Source of the DNA: Actinomadura syzygii
GTDB taxonomy: Bacteria > Actinomycetota > Actinomycetes > Streptosporangiales > Streptosporangiaceae
Reading direction: 5' to 3'
Assembly (NCBI RefSeq): GCF_008085905.1
Contig: NZ_VSFF01000007.1
Coordinates: 310,001-374,000, forward strand
Length of the DNA: 64,000 nucleotides
Below are positions 51,407 through 61,000 of the stretch, in pieces. Both the position numbers and the translations under genes were made by a program. Under the pieces are notes generated by a model, which made no database searches, was not told where the DNA came from, and saw only the letters and a list, made by a program, of their open reading frames with translations. Every line of letters begins with the position of its first letter. Position 1 is the stretch's first letter.

Positions 51407-53686
51407 TCAGGTAACGGCGGGAACCCCGCCCCCGCTGTCGTCGCCGGTGTCCCAGGGGAGTTCGCGGCGCGTGTCGATCTGGCGCTTGAAGTCGAACATC
51501 CGCCGGGTGCGGCGCTTGCGCTCCTGGCCCAGCCACTCTCGGCCCTCGGCGGCCACCGATTCCAGAACACGCAGCGCGCCCCGCACGCCCGAGTTGTCCA
51601 GCGCCAGTTCGAAGAGGCTGTCGACGTTCTCCCGCAACCGGTCGAGGAAGCCCTCGTCGAAATGCTCGACCACTATCTCGATCGGCGGGCCGCCCGTCAG
51701 GGAGAGCCGGAAGGCCTGGCTGGAGATCAGCGACTCGACGTTCTTCTTGTCCTTGTCCTTCTTCGCCTTGTCGGCCTCCTCCATGAGGATCACGCTGCGG
51801 CGGCCGGCGTCGAACCGCACCCCGACCTCCAGCACCCGTGCGGAAGCGATGGCGTCGTAGCGGAAGTTGTTGCGCTGCTGGTTGCTGACGGTGCCGGTGA
51901 GGAAGTCGAGGTCCACGCTGATCTGCCGGACCCCGGCCTCGGTCAGCAGGAAGACGATCACCCGGTAGCGGGAGTACCGGGGCGGGCCGAACACCACGCG
52001 CGCCTTCATGCAGGGCGCGAGGTACTCGGTGAGGATGGCATGGGCGACGATGTCGCGATTGGCCAGACCACAGGTGTTCATCGCCAGGTTCTTGATGTAG
52101 AACTTGTCATGGTCCAGCCAGCGGGCTATCTCCGCGTCGCTCGGCCGGTCGGCGAGTTCCGCCTGGCAGGCCTCGAACGCGGCCTTCTCCGCGGCCTCCT
52201 CGGCGGCGATCCACTCCGCCTCGGCGCGGTTGATCCGCTGCTTCACGACCTGGACGCGAAAGCCGCCGGCCCAGCCGATCGCGGCGCCGGCGCCGACGAG
52301 CAGGATGAGCAGCAGCCCGAACCCGAGGCTCGCGCGGAACAGGCCGATCACGCCGCAGAGCAGCCCGAACCCGAGCGCGAACCGTCCAAGAACGGCCATC
52401 CCGTCGGGCGACTGGGCGCGCAGGCCATCGCGGTGCTCGCGCAGCGTCCCCTTCTCCCAGCGTTCCTTGGCCCGCTCGGCGTGCCAGGTGATGAGCCAGT
52501 CGAGCTCGTTGATCATCAAGTCGGGTTCGGTGTAGCGGCGCCGGATGTCGTCGGCCAGCGCGTCGCGCAGACCTTTGGTGGCCTCCCACCAGTCCTTCCG
52601 TTTGTTGGCGCCGTCGGGGTTCTCCAGGACGAAGCAGATGTCGACGAACGGCGCGACGACGGAGCGGAACGCATCACGGCGCCGCAGGAAGCTCCGGTGC
52701 TCCCGGTCGGCCCGGTCGCTCTCGCCCCATTCGTGGTCGTCGTCTTCTTCGTCCTCCTGCGGCTTTGCGGGCGTGTATGCGGTGGGCGTCTCCGGGTACT
52801 TGCCGTGCCGGGAGTCGTCGGCGGCGATACGGCCCTGGATCACCAGCCATTCGATGCCCTTGGTGGCCAGCAGGTAGCCGCCGCCGCCCACTCCGGTCGC
52901 GAACAGCAGGGCGGTCAGCGGAGCCGCCGGAATGATCACGAAGAACGCGGTGAGCAGGGACATGCCCGCGATGACCGCGCCCAGGGCGGCCCCCACCCGC
53001 GCACCCGTGGTGATCGCGGACTCGGTCGGCTCACGCGGGATCGGCGGGTACGGGATCGGCGTGAAGAACTTCTTGGCGCGGTTCTCCCGATCACCCGCCA
53101 TCCGGTATTCCCTGATCTTGGCCGCGTAGGTCGCCTCCAGCCGATCCTGGAGCGCGCCGGTCATGATGAACTCCAGGTGCCGGCGCAGTTCCTCTCGCCG
53201 GACTTCCGGAAGAGCGTCGTGTAACCGGAGGGAGAGCTCGTACTCCTGCTCGTTCATCATGCCGACGCGCTCCTGCTGGAGCAGGCAGTTGACGAAACGA
53301 GTGATCACGTTCAGTGCTTCGACCCACTCGTCCGGGTTGTTCGGGTCGACGAGCGCCGAGGCGTGGCGCAGCGACTCGAACTCCGGGTTGTCGAGGTGGT
53401 CGAAGGAGCGCCCGCTGAGAACCGCCAGCGCCCAGTAATAGGCGACCTTGTGAGACTGGTAGCCCCCTTCGACGGCCTCCTGGATCAGCTGCTCCGCGCG
53501 CCGGGGCATGGCGCCGTCGAGCAGGTTGAGCGCCTTGTCGAACCGTTCCTCGGGTGGCGCGGACTCGCCCACGTCGTAGATGTGGACGTTGCCGTACATG
53601 TAGGCGAACTGGCCGCCGATCTTCGCGTTGTCGTGAGCGTTGAACGTCGCGTTGTGCTCACCCTCGGAGTGCCGGGACGCGTTCAC
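51407..53686 (-). CDS. Large membrane protein with N-terminal amyloid-signalling-like motif
   Basis: The GTG overlaps the SARP-like gene stop as GTGA; 759 residues. Residues 12-38 form a short repeat-like motif (FNAHDNAKIGGQFAYMYGNV) that resembles the C-terminal motif of the upstream protein. A helical region with many Leu and Glu follows (40-220, possibly TPR-like), then two pairs of membrane segments (about 228-276 and 430-475) flanking an acidic linker. A soluble C-terminal half holds Lys/Glu-rich helices. No known catalytic motif was found. It may be a membrane effector or sensor working with the regulator; function unknown. Confidence 0.7.
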   Translation of the reverse strand: MNASRHSEGEHNATFNAHDNAKIGGQFAYMYGNVHIYDVGESAPPEERFDKALNLLDGAMPRRAEQLIQEAVEGGYQSHKVAYYWALAVLSGRSFDHLDNPEFESLRHASALVDPNNPDEWVEALNVITRFVNCLLQQERVGMMNEQEYELSLRLHDALPEVRREELRRHLEFIMTGALQDRLEATYAAKIREYRMAGDRENRAKKFFTPIPYPPIPREPTESAITTGARVGAALGAVIAGMSLLTAFFVIIPAAPLTALLFATGVGGGGYLLATKGIEWLVIQGRIAADDSRHGKYPETPTAYTPAKPQEDEEDDDHEWGESDRADREHRSFLRRRDAFRSVVAPFVDICFVLENPDGANKRKDWWEATKGLRDALADDIRRRYTEPDLMINELDWLITWHAERAKERWEKGTLREHRDGLRAQSPDGMAVLGRFALGFGLLCGVIGLFRASLGFGLLLILLVGAGAAIGWAGGFRVQVVKQRINRAEAEWIAAEEAAEKAAFEACQAELADRPSDAEIARWLDHDKFYIKNLAMNTCGLANRDIVAHAILTEYLAPCMKARVVFGPPRYSRYRVIVFLLTEAGVRQISVDLDFLTGTVSNQQRNNFRYDAIASARVLEVGVRFDAGRRSVILMEEADKAKKDKDKKNVESLISSQAFRLSLTGGPPIEIVVEHFDEGFLDRLRENVDSLFELALDNSGVRGALRVLESVAAEGREWLGQERKRRTRRMFDFKRQIDTRRELPWDTGDDSGGGVPAVT

Positions 53687-54645
53687 GCCTCCGGCTCCTC
53701 TTCGCCTTGGACCTTCACCGAGACATCCTTGGCGGGCATGTTGACCGTGAAGCTCCCGGAGGCCTGCGCGGTCTGCACGCCCACCGCGGTGTCGTCGTAG
53801 TTGTTGAACACGACCGTGCCGTCGCTGTTTCCGTCCGTGCCTTCTCTTTTCCTGCCTCGGTCGATCATCGCTCTCCCACGGGTAGAGGTGGAATCGGTTC
53901 GGATCCGCTCGGCGAGTTCCCGGAGGCGGCCGTCGAGCGGGCGTTGGAGATGGCGCCGGACCGAGTCCTCGGCGAGCCGGAGGATCTGGTCGGCCCGGCC
54001 GGGAAGTCCTGTGTTGTGCGCCGCGGTCACCCACAGGTGGACGAAGTCGGAGTCGTGGAGCGTGTCGGGTTCGTCGGCGAGTCGCTCGCACTCCCGGACG
54101 AGCCGGTCATAGCGCTCGTCGCGCAGGTCCTGCTCCAGGCAGTGGATGACCGCGTCGCGGTGCTCCAGACGGAGCGCCGTCCGGCGTGCGTCGGCCCAAT
54201 GGCCCGGCAGCCCACCCAGCGGCCGTCCGCCGTAGAGGCCCGTGGCCTCCGGCCCCCACTCCTCCAGAGCCGCACGCATGAGTTCGGTCGATCGCGGCCC
54301 GGTGGCCCTTCGAGCCTCGGCCGACTTGGCCCGGAACCTCAGGACGTCCGCCTGGTCGCTCGCGATGCGGAGCCTGTAGGTGTCACTCGCACCGGGGATC
54401 GGGTCGCCAACGCCGCGGAAGGCCGGCTCCAGCCGCGCGCGGAGTTCGGAGACCACCCGTTTCACACCCCCCTCCGGGGAGTGGAGCTGCTCGTCCCAGA
54501 GCGCCGTCTCCAGGCTCGGGCGGTCGACGGGACTGCCGCCCGCCAGGACGAGGACGGAGAGAAGGTGCTGCTGTTGGCGGGCGAGGCTCGCGACCCAGTC
54601 GCCCTGTGAGGCCGTGACCCGGCCGAGAATCCCGAAGTTGATCAC
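53683..54645 (-). CDS. SARP/BTAD-type regulator with C-terminal amyloid-signalling-like motif
   Basis: GTG start behind AGGAG; 320 residues. N-terminal winged helix (INFGILGRVTASQGDW, SVLVLAGGSPVDRPSLETALW, GGVKRVVSELRARLEP) and a bacterial transcriptional activation domain (DVLRFRAKSAEARRA to the LRLEHRDAVIHCLEQDLRD region) make it SARP/AfsR-like but without ATPase. The tail (277-303) has VFNNYDDTAVGVQTAQASG, a motif shared with the N-terminus of the coupled next protein. The regulator may therefore signal to or from that membrane protein through motif contact. Confidence 0.78.
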   Translation of the reverse strand: MINFGILGRVTASQGDWVASLARQQQHLLSVLVLAGGSPVDRPSLETALWDEQLHSPEGGVKRVVSELRARLEPAFRGVGDPIPGASDTYRLRIASDQADVLRFRAKSAEARRATGPRSTELMRAALEEWGPEATGLYGGRPLGGLPGHWADARRTALRLEHRDAVIHCLEQDLRDERYDRLVRECERLADEPDTLHDSDFVHLWVTAAHNTGLPGRADQILRLAEDSVRRHLQRPLDGRLRELAERIRTDSTSTRGRAMIDRGRKREGTDGNSDGTVVFNNYDDTAVGVQTAQASGSFTVNMPAKDVSVKVQGEEEPEA

Positions 54646-54753
54646 CGTACTCCTAACGCACCGAGGGCGAACCGGGGACGGACTTCACGCGCACCGGCCT
54701 GACCGAAGGTCGTCTCACCGCGCGATGGCGCGGAGGACGAGGGAAGGATCGGA

Positions 54754-55029
54754 ATGTTCGAGAGCGACGACTGGCCGGAGACGAACTTCCGGTGCAACGG
54801 CGGAGGCGGCTGCGTGATCGTCGAGAAGATCGCCGGTGCCGTGGTCATCAGGGACAGCAAGAACCCGTACCAGCCGGGGCTGGTGTTCAGCCGGAAGGAG
54901 TACGCCCAGTTCCGGCGCCGCGTGCGGGGCGGGGCATCGGCGCGAGTCCTGCTCACCGCCGGGGCGGACATCACGGTCCGGCTCCTGGTGGAGCCGGTCG
55001 CGCGATTCGTCCGGTGGCTGACGAACTGA
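54754..55029 (+). CDS. DUF397 domain protein
   Basis: ATG start with GAGGGAAGG upstream; 91 residues. The pattern GCVIVEKIAGAVVIRDSKNP followed by LVFSRKEYAQF is the DUF397 domain, in which SKNP and a C-terminal FxxF-like strand recur. DUF397 proteins pair with DUF5753 XRE regulators (WhiJ/BldB-related sets) in sporulating actinomycetes and probably control their partner, which here lies convergent just downstream. The C-terminus extends further than usual with ARVLLTAGADITVRLL. Confidence 0.85.
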   Translation: MFESDDWPETNFRCNGGGGCVIVEKIAGAVVIRDSKNPYQPGLVFSRKEYAQFRRRVRGGASARVLLTAGADITVRLLVEPVARFVRWLTN

Positions 55030-55048
55030 TCGGGGCGCGCCTCCAGGG

Positions 55049-55086
55049 CCGGGCACCCGGCGGACGAGCGTCCGCCGGGTGCCCGG
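55049..55086. terminator. Perfect 38-base palindromic terminator
   Basis: Two 18-base arms (55049-55066 and 55069-55086) pair perfectly around two bases. It lies between the convergent DUF397 and XRE genes and probably stops transcription from both sides. Confidence 0.75.
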
Positions 55087-55099
55087 ACCCGCTCCGGCC

Positions 55100-55981
55100 T
55101 CATCGGACGCTCTCCGGCGGCAGCGCTCTCAGCTCGGCGGCGAGGTCGCGGAGCAACCCGCTGGCGGAGCCGCCGAACGTGGCCGACCCCTGGAGGAGCG
55201 ACCACTGCCTCTTGTAGAGCTCGACGTCGCCGGGATCGGCGACGGTCAGATTGGCGTGCACGGTCTCGACCATGACCAGTGTGTCGGCCTCGTCGTCCGC
55301 CGGTTCGAAGACGACGAAACCGTGCGGCACGTGGGTGACGGCGGGGGCGGACTGCGGGATGAGCCCGATCGACACGTTCTCCAGGGTGCTCAGCGACTCG
55401 ATACGGTCGAGTTGGGCGAGCATGACGTCGACGGGCGCGATCCGAAAGCGCAGCGCCGCCTCGGCTACCACGAACTCGAACCGACGTGCCGGATCGAAGA
55501 GCGCGACCTGGCGGTCGAGTCGGCCCGCGACGGCGGCCGGCACGTCAACCGCGGGATAGGCCGGCTCGAACTGCGTGAACACGCGCCGCGCGTACTCGGC
55601 GATCTGCAGCAGCCCGGGGACGATCGACGGCTCGTAGACGAGTTTGACCCCGGTCGCGTTCTCGATCTCCTGGATATCGTGCTGGAGATGAACACGCTCC
55701 TGGAGTGCGCTTTTCCAGGGGTGGAACTCGGTGTAGGCGGCGTCGACGAGCGTCCTCAGCTTCTCGGCCGCGCTCGCGGAGAGGCCGGTGGCGTCCGCCC
55801 ACGCGGCCACTTCGGCGTGGGTCGGGATCGTCGCGCAGGACTCGATCCGTGACACCTTCGACTGGCTGATGCCGACGCGTTCCGCGAGCCGACGTCCGGA
55901 CAGGTCGGCTTGCTCGCGGAGCCTCCGCAACTCGCGCGCCAGCCGCCACCGGTTCGCGAGCAGCTTCTCTTCATCGGGCAC
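55100..55981 (-). CDS. XRE-family regulator with DUF5753 domain
   Basis: The GTG at 55981 gives 293 residues beginning PDEEKLLANRWRL. The HTH covers about residues 15-70 (RLREQADLSGRRLAERVGISQSKVSRIESC), followed by the DUF5753 region with YEPSIVPGLLQIAEYARRVF, ALRFRIAPVDVMLAQLDRI and HGFVVFEPADDEADTLVMVE. Such proteins work with DUF397 partners in developmental and antibiotic control. Four TGAATCA-type sites lie in its own promoter region. Confidence 0.88.
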   Translation of the reverse strand: MPDEEKLLANRWRLARELRRLREQADLSGRRLAERVGISQSKVSRIESCATIPTHAEVAAWADATGLSASAAEKLRTLVDAAYTEFHPWKSALQERVHLQHDIQEIENATGVKLVYEPSIVPGLLQIAEYARRVFTQFEPAYPAVDVPAAVAGRLDRQVALFDPARRFEFVVAEAALRFRIAPVDVMLAQLDRIESLSTLENVSIGLIPQSAPAVTHVPHGFVVFEPADDEADTLVMVETVHANLTVADPGDVELYKRQWSLLQGSATFGGSASGLLRDLAAELRALPPESVR

Positions 55982-56002
55982 GCGCCGTTCGCTCCCTCGG
56001 CG

Positions 56003-56124
56003 TGAATCATCGTGAATCAATCGGACGCGGCTCGGTTCTACGGCCAGCGTCGCTCCGCTTCTGGACCGGTTTACCTGCTCTACAAGCCCTGATGCAAGGG
56101 ATGAATCAGATTCGGCATGATTCA
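56003..56124. promoter_or_regulatory. TGAATCA sites upstream of the XRE gene
   Basis: TGAATCA occurs at 56003-56009 and 56013-56019 (ten bases apart, one helical turn) and again at 56102-56108 facing its inverse TGATTCA at 56118-56124. All lie within 150 bases upstream of the XRE start codon, suggesting autoregulation. Confidence 0.5.
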
Positions 56125-56529
56125 CGTCTGACCGGGAACGGCCGATGGCGATCGGCGATCCGGTCGGCCGGACGTGGGTGGCCGTACGCATCGGTCGCGT
56201 CGCTAAAGGTCGCGATGGCCTTGCCACCGGGTCGGTAGGCCTGGATAAAACCCCTTTTCGGGGCGTGCGTACGTCGTTTCGCGGGAGTCGGGTGGGCTCG
56301 TTTCGTTGCGTTTTCGCTGACGGTTCGTCGACGGACTTTGTCCATGGAAACGATGGAATCTCCGGCTTCACGGAGGTAGCCGGATTCGGTCAGGAGGTAA
56401 GTCGACTGGTATCGCGGTGGCCTTTCGGGGGGTGGAGATCGTTTCTTATGATGTCCGTGCTCGCAGGCATCGGCGGGTCCGGCCGCCGGTGGTCCGCCGA
56501 AGGGCTGGAGTCGGCCCCTGGAACGGAGT
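56125..56529. other. Intergenic stretch between XRE and antiporter genes
   Basis: About 400 bases of somewhat lower GC. Several frames are open but lack codon bias and good start sites. I see no tRNA, terminator or named riboswitch. It must contain the antiporter promoter. Confidence 0.4.
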
Positions 56530-57750
56530 GTGCCGTTGGGCGCGCGCTTATCGTGGAGACGGCTGTCGCGGATCGTCCCGCTCATCGTGGTCGGGGCGGT
56601 GCTCGCCACGACGGCCGGGCTCGGCGCGGGCGCGCTCGTCCATCCGCATGACCTGGCGGGGTCGGCCCGGTACTCGCTGCTCGCCGGGTTCCTGCTCGCG
56701 GTCGGGCTGTACGGGAGCACCCACGCGATCGAGCTCGGGGCGCTCAGGCGGGACGTCCGGGGCGTTCTCGTGGCCGTCACGCTGGGCGTGGTCCTCAAGG
56801 CGACCCTGATCGCCGGGGTGATGCTCCTGGCGTTCCACGAGGCCCGCTACCTGGTGCTCGGCATCGCCGTCGCGCAGATCGACCCGCTGTCGGTGGCCGC
56901 GATGCGGGCGGGCAGCCGGATGTCGGAGCGGGCTAAGGCGCTCCTGTTCGCCTGGGCCTCGTTCGACGACCCCGTGACGGTGCTCCTCGCCCTCTACTTC
57001 TCGATCCTCGCCTTCCGGCTGTCGGGACGGGACGGCTCGCCGCGGGCCGGTCCGTCCGGCAGCGGGCTAAGCGCTTATCTGGTCGATCTGGGATGGAACG
57101 TCGTGCTGGTGGCGGGGGCGCTGCTGGTGTTCCTCGCGCTGCGGGCCCTGCGGAGGCGGGTGGGGTCGGACGGCGAAGGGGGCGGGCGCGGCGTCGACCT
57201 GCTCTCCCTGGTGGCGCTGGCGGCCATCTTCCTGGTCGCCGCCGACTCGATGCTGATGCTGGCCGTGGCCGTGACCGGCCTGTTCTTCCGCGTGGGCGCG
57301 TACGCCGGGTTGATCGACCGCGCCGTGTCGGTCGCGTTCCTCATCGCCTCCTTCGCCCTCGGGCTGCTGCTCGTGGACGGCGTCGACCCGCTCCCCGCGC
57401 TCGTGCTGGGCTGCGCGGCGTTCGGCGCGCAGGCGCTCATCTCGCTGCTCGTGGTGCCCGTGCTCAAGCACGGGCTGAGCCGCCGCGACCGCGTCCACCT
57501 GGCGCTCGGCCAGCAGAACGGGATCACCGCGATCATCCTGGCGCTGGCGCTGGAACCAGACTTCCGGGGCACGGTCGGGATCGTCGCGCCCGCGATCCTC
57601 GTCGTGAACGTCCTGCACTACGCCTCCAACGGGATTCTTAACCGGTTCGCCGACCGGCCGCCGGACCCCGGCGAAGAGGCCCTCATCAGTCCTTGGCCGG
57701 ACGTGGAAAAAGCGGCAGACGACGCAGTCGCCATTGCGGATCGGGACTAG
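56530..57750 (+). CDS. Cation/proton antiporter (CPA1/NhaP-like)
   Basis: 406 residues from GTG 56530; a TTG at 56536 has better spacing to GGAG and is an alternative. About twelve hydrophobic segments. AVAQIDPLSVAAM and FAWASFDDPVTVLLALYF, with the conserved Asp-Asp in the middle of the membrane, and GQQNGITAIILALAL near the C-terminus fit monovalent cation/proton antiporters. It should exchange Na+ or K+ for H+. No regulatory domain such as TrkA-C is attached. Confidence 0.85.
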   Translation: MPLGARLSWRRLSRIVPLIVVGAVLATTAGLGAGALVHPHDLAGSARYSLLAGFLLAVGLYGSTHAIELGALRRDVRGVLVAVTLGVVLKATLIAGVMLLAFHEARYLVLGIAVAQIDPLSVAAMRAGSRMSERAKALLFAWASFDDPVTVLLALYFSILAFRLSGRDGSPRAGPSGSGLSAYLVDLGWNVVLVAGALLVFLALRALRRRVGSDGEGGGRGVDLLSLVALAAIFLVAADSMLMLAVAVTGLFFRVGAYAGLIDRAVSVAFLIASFALGLLLVDGVDPLPALVLGCAAFGAQALISLLVVPVLKHGLSRRDRVHLALGQQNGITAIILALALEPDFRGTVGIVAPAILVVNVLHYASNGILNRFADRPPDPGEEALISPWPDVEKAADDAVAIADRD

Positions 57751-57785
57751 CCTGACCCTGCCCATGCGGGATGGCGGAAGTGGCC

Positions 57786-57812
57786 TTGACATGTGCGGCC
57801 GAATTCGGTCAA
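57786..57812 (+). promoter_or_regulatory. Possible promoter/operator before the FxsA-like gene
   Basis: A perfect -35 TTGACA (57786-57791) lies 60 bases before the peptide gene, and TTGAC is repeated inverted as GTCAA at 57808-57812. No clear -10 is found at normal spacing. Confidence 0.3.
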
Positions 57813-57850
57813 CCCCAAAGAACTCCCGTGTCAGCCGAATAGAGTGATCG

Positions 57851-58021
57851 ATGGACGAGGCGAGCGAGGATCTTCCCACCACCATCATCGACGTGACCGA
57901 CTTCGATCTCGACCAAATGGACGCGCTGCCGAGCGAGGCACTCCGCAGAGCCGTCAGCCGCATCTATTGGGAGAACCTCGAAGAGTCGGCTTTGTACCTG
58001 ACGTTCAAGGCGCGAATATGA
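57851..58021 (+). CDS. FxsA-like RiPP precursor peptide with variant C-terminus
   Basis: 56 codons from the ATG at 57851. The leader-like part TTIIDVTDFDLDQMDALP, then ALRRAVSRI, matches precursors of the FxSxx-COOH system, in which a radical SAM enzyme (FxsB) crosslinks the Phe of a C-terminal FxSxx. Here the end reads F-K-A-R-I, with Ala in place of Ser. The gene for the TPR protein FxsT follows 16 bases later, supporting the assignment. No radical SAM gene is in the window. Confidence 0.68.
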   Translation: MDEASEDLPTTIIDVTDFDLDQMDALPSEALRRAVSRIYWENLEESALYLTFKARI

Positions 58022-58037
58022 GCCCGAAGGAGCCGCG

Positions 58038-61000
58038 TTGGTCCCCGTGCCCGACGTCCCGCCGCGCAGCGGCCCCCCGGACGTCATCGCCCTGACCTCC
58101 CCGGAGCGCGGCGCGGGCTGCACCACCGCCCTCGCGAACCTCGCCTGGATGCTCGCGCTCGCCGGCCGCGCCGTGCTCCTCGTCGACGGCGACCTGGCGT
58201 CGCCCGACCTGGAGGACCACGCGGAGACGTTCGCCGCCGGCGGCCCCGGCGAGGCAGGGCTGGTCGACCTCGCCCGCGGCTTCGACGCCGGCGCCCCGGA
58301 CGGGCTCGATCTGCAGCCCGCCCTGCGGCGCCGGCGACCGCCCGGCCCGCCGATCGGCGGCCGGGTGGACTTCCTCCCCGCGCTCGGCCGCGGCGGCGCC
58401 CGCGGGCACTGGACCGGGCCGGACATCCCCGACCCGGTCGGATTCGCCGAGGCCCTCCGCACGAGCCTGCGCCGCACCGAGTACGACCACGTGCTCGTCG
58501 ACGCGGTCGGCCTCCCGGCGGAGGCGCTGGCGAAGCTCGCCGACACCGTGGCCATCGGGGTCAGGGCCGACCGCGGCGGCATCGCGGCCGGTGAGCGGCT
58601 CGCCCGGGGGCTCAGCGCCGCCGACGTCCCCCGGATCGTCCCGCTGCTCATGCAGGTCGATGACCCGGCGTGGCAGGACGAGGCGCGGGTGCGTTTCGCG
58701 TGGCTGTTCCCCGGCACGACGCCGCCCGCCGCGCGCGACGGCTACTGGCGGCGGATGGCGATCCCCAAGGTCTCCGACGCCGGCTCCGAATCCGGCTCCG
58801 ACGCAGACGCCGGGGCCGCCGGAAGGCTCGCCGTGTTCGGCGGCGACCCGGTCGCCGCCCGGCTCCTGCCCGCCTACCGGGACGCGCTCCGCGAGATCCT
58901 CGGCGACCCCGGGTTCGACCCGCCGCGGGCCACGGCCGAGACGGTGGAGGCGTACCGGTTGCGCGTCGGCGCGGACGGCGCCTCGCGGACGCGCCGGTAC
59001 CGCGTGGTCTACGCGCCCGCCCAGCGCGCCTGGGCCGACTGGCTCGCCGTCCAGCTCCGCTCGACGCCCTTCCGCCCGGTCGGGGAGGGCCCGCCCCGCG
59101 ATGACGACCTCGTCATCGTCATCGGGCCCGAAGGCGCCGCCACCTCGGCGGCGGCGGTGTCCGACGGCGGCTGGTATCTCAGGCTGTCGCCCGAGGACCC
59201 GGCCGACGACGTCCCGGACTCCGTGCGGATCGACCTGTTCGCCCTCGACGAGCGGGACTCCCGCCAGGAGCTGTTCCGGCGGCTGTTACCCGCGCGGAAG
59301 CCGCCCGAACACCGGGACGTGCTGGGCGAACCCCGCTTCCCCCGCCGCCCGCCGGCCGCCCGCCGCCTGCCCCCGCCCGCGGGGCCCTTCGTCGAACGGG
59401 GCGACGAGATCGAGCGGATGCGCGACGCGCTGCTCGGCTCCGACCGCGACGGCATCTACACGATCGACGGCCCGGCGGGCACCGGCAAGAGCAGGCTCGC
59501 CATGGAGTACGCGCACCGGTTCTCCGGCGACTACGACGTGATCTGGTGGATCACCGCGGCGTCGGCGCCGAGCGTGCGGGCCGGGCTCACCGCCATGCGC
59601 GACGCCGTCGACGCGCGCGGCGACGGCCGCAAGCCCGCGTCCGCCGCGGGCGACCCCGTCGCGCAGTTCGTCAAGGAGGAGGTCGACCGCGCGGGCACCT
59701 GGCTGCTGGTCTACGACAACGTCGAGCGCGCCGAGGAACTGGACGACCTCGTGCCCGAGACCACCCGCGGCCGCCACGTCGTCATCACCGGCGGGAACGT
59801 CGAGGCGCTCCGCAACGGCGTGCTGGTCCGCCGGGTCGAGAAGGCCACCCGCGCGGGGGCGTTCACCCGGGCCGAGAGCCGGGAGCTGCTCCACGGAACG
59901 GTCCCCGCCCTCTCCGAGGAGCACATCGACCGGCTCGCCGAGCACATGCGCGACCTCCCGCTCAACGTCGCGCTGGCCGCAGCGTGGGTGGAGCGCCACG
60001 CCGACCGGGCCCAGCGCGGCGCCACCCTTCCCGAGGCGCCGGGCCCCGTCCGGCCGGAGGCGGCCGCGTTCCGCGAGCTCCAGGCCGTCGAGGACGCGGC
60101 CGACACGTTCCTGAGCCTGTTCGCCGACCGCTTCGCCGCCGCGCCGACCGCGTCCGGGCCGCAGGACGCCGACCTGGTGACCGCCCGGATCGTCCTCGGG
60201 CTGACGCTGGAGTCCCTGCGCCAGGCCGACTCCGGCGACGCCGCCGTGCGGCTGATGCGGATGGCGGCCTTCCTGTCGCCCGACGGCGTGGGCCGCAGGC
60301 TGCTGTTCTCGCCCGCCATGCTCGCCGCGCTGGAGAAGCGCTGGCCCGACCTCGCCGAGGACTCCGTGCGGCTGGAGGCGCTGCTCATCCGGCTGGCCCG
60401 GTACGGCCTCGCCGAGGTGGACTACGAGCTCGGCGGGGAGCTGCGCGTCCACCGGATGGTCCAGAAGATCATCCGGGAGTCGCTGGCGGAGGACGAGCAT
60501 GCCGAGGTGGTCGCCGAGGTGCACGGCGTCCTCGCCGCGTTCGCGCCCGCCGACGCCGAGGTCGACCAGCCCTACCACGCCGCGACGTTCGCCGAGCTGC
60601 GCCGGCACCTGGTCGTCAGCGAGGCGTTCGCGAGCCGGGAGCGGCCCGTCCGCCGCTGGCTGGCCTGCCACCTGCGCCACCTGTACGTGGCCGGGGACAG
60701 ACACGACCGCTCGCTCGGCCTCGCCGCCGCCGAGCGGCTCGCGGCCGACTGGCGCGGCCACTGGGGGCCCGACGACCCGCTGCTGCTGCGCGTCGAGGTG
60801 CAGCGCGCCAACCTGCTGCGGGCGCTCGGCCACTTCGACGCGGCGGCCGTCCTGTCCGCGGACGCGCTCAACCGGCAGATGCGCCTCGGCCGCACCGACA
60901 TCCGGACGCTGATGAGCGCGCGGGGGTACGCGGCCGACCTGCGCCTGTCCGGCGACTTCGCCGAGGCGCTCAACCGCGACCGCGCGACGCTGCTCGGGCT

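Noticed and set aside
56145..56651. Open frame upstream of and overlapping the antiporter start
   Set aside because: No domain, no coding bias in its first part, and its second part runs out of frame inside the antiporter gene.
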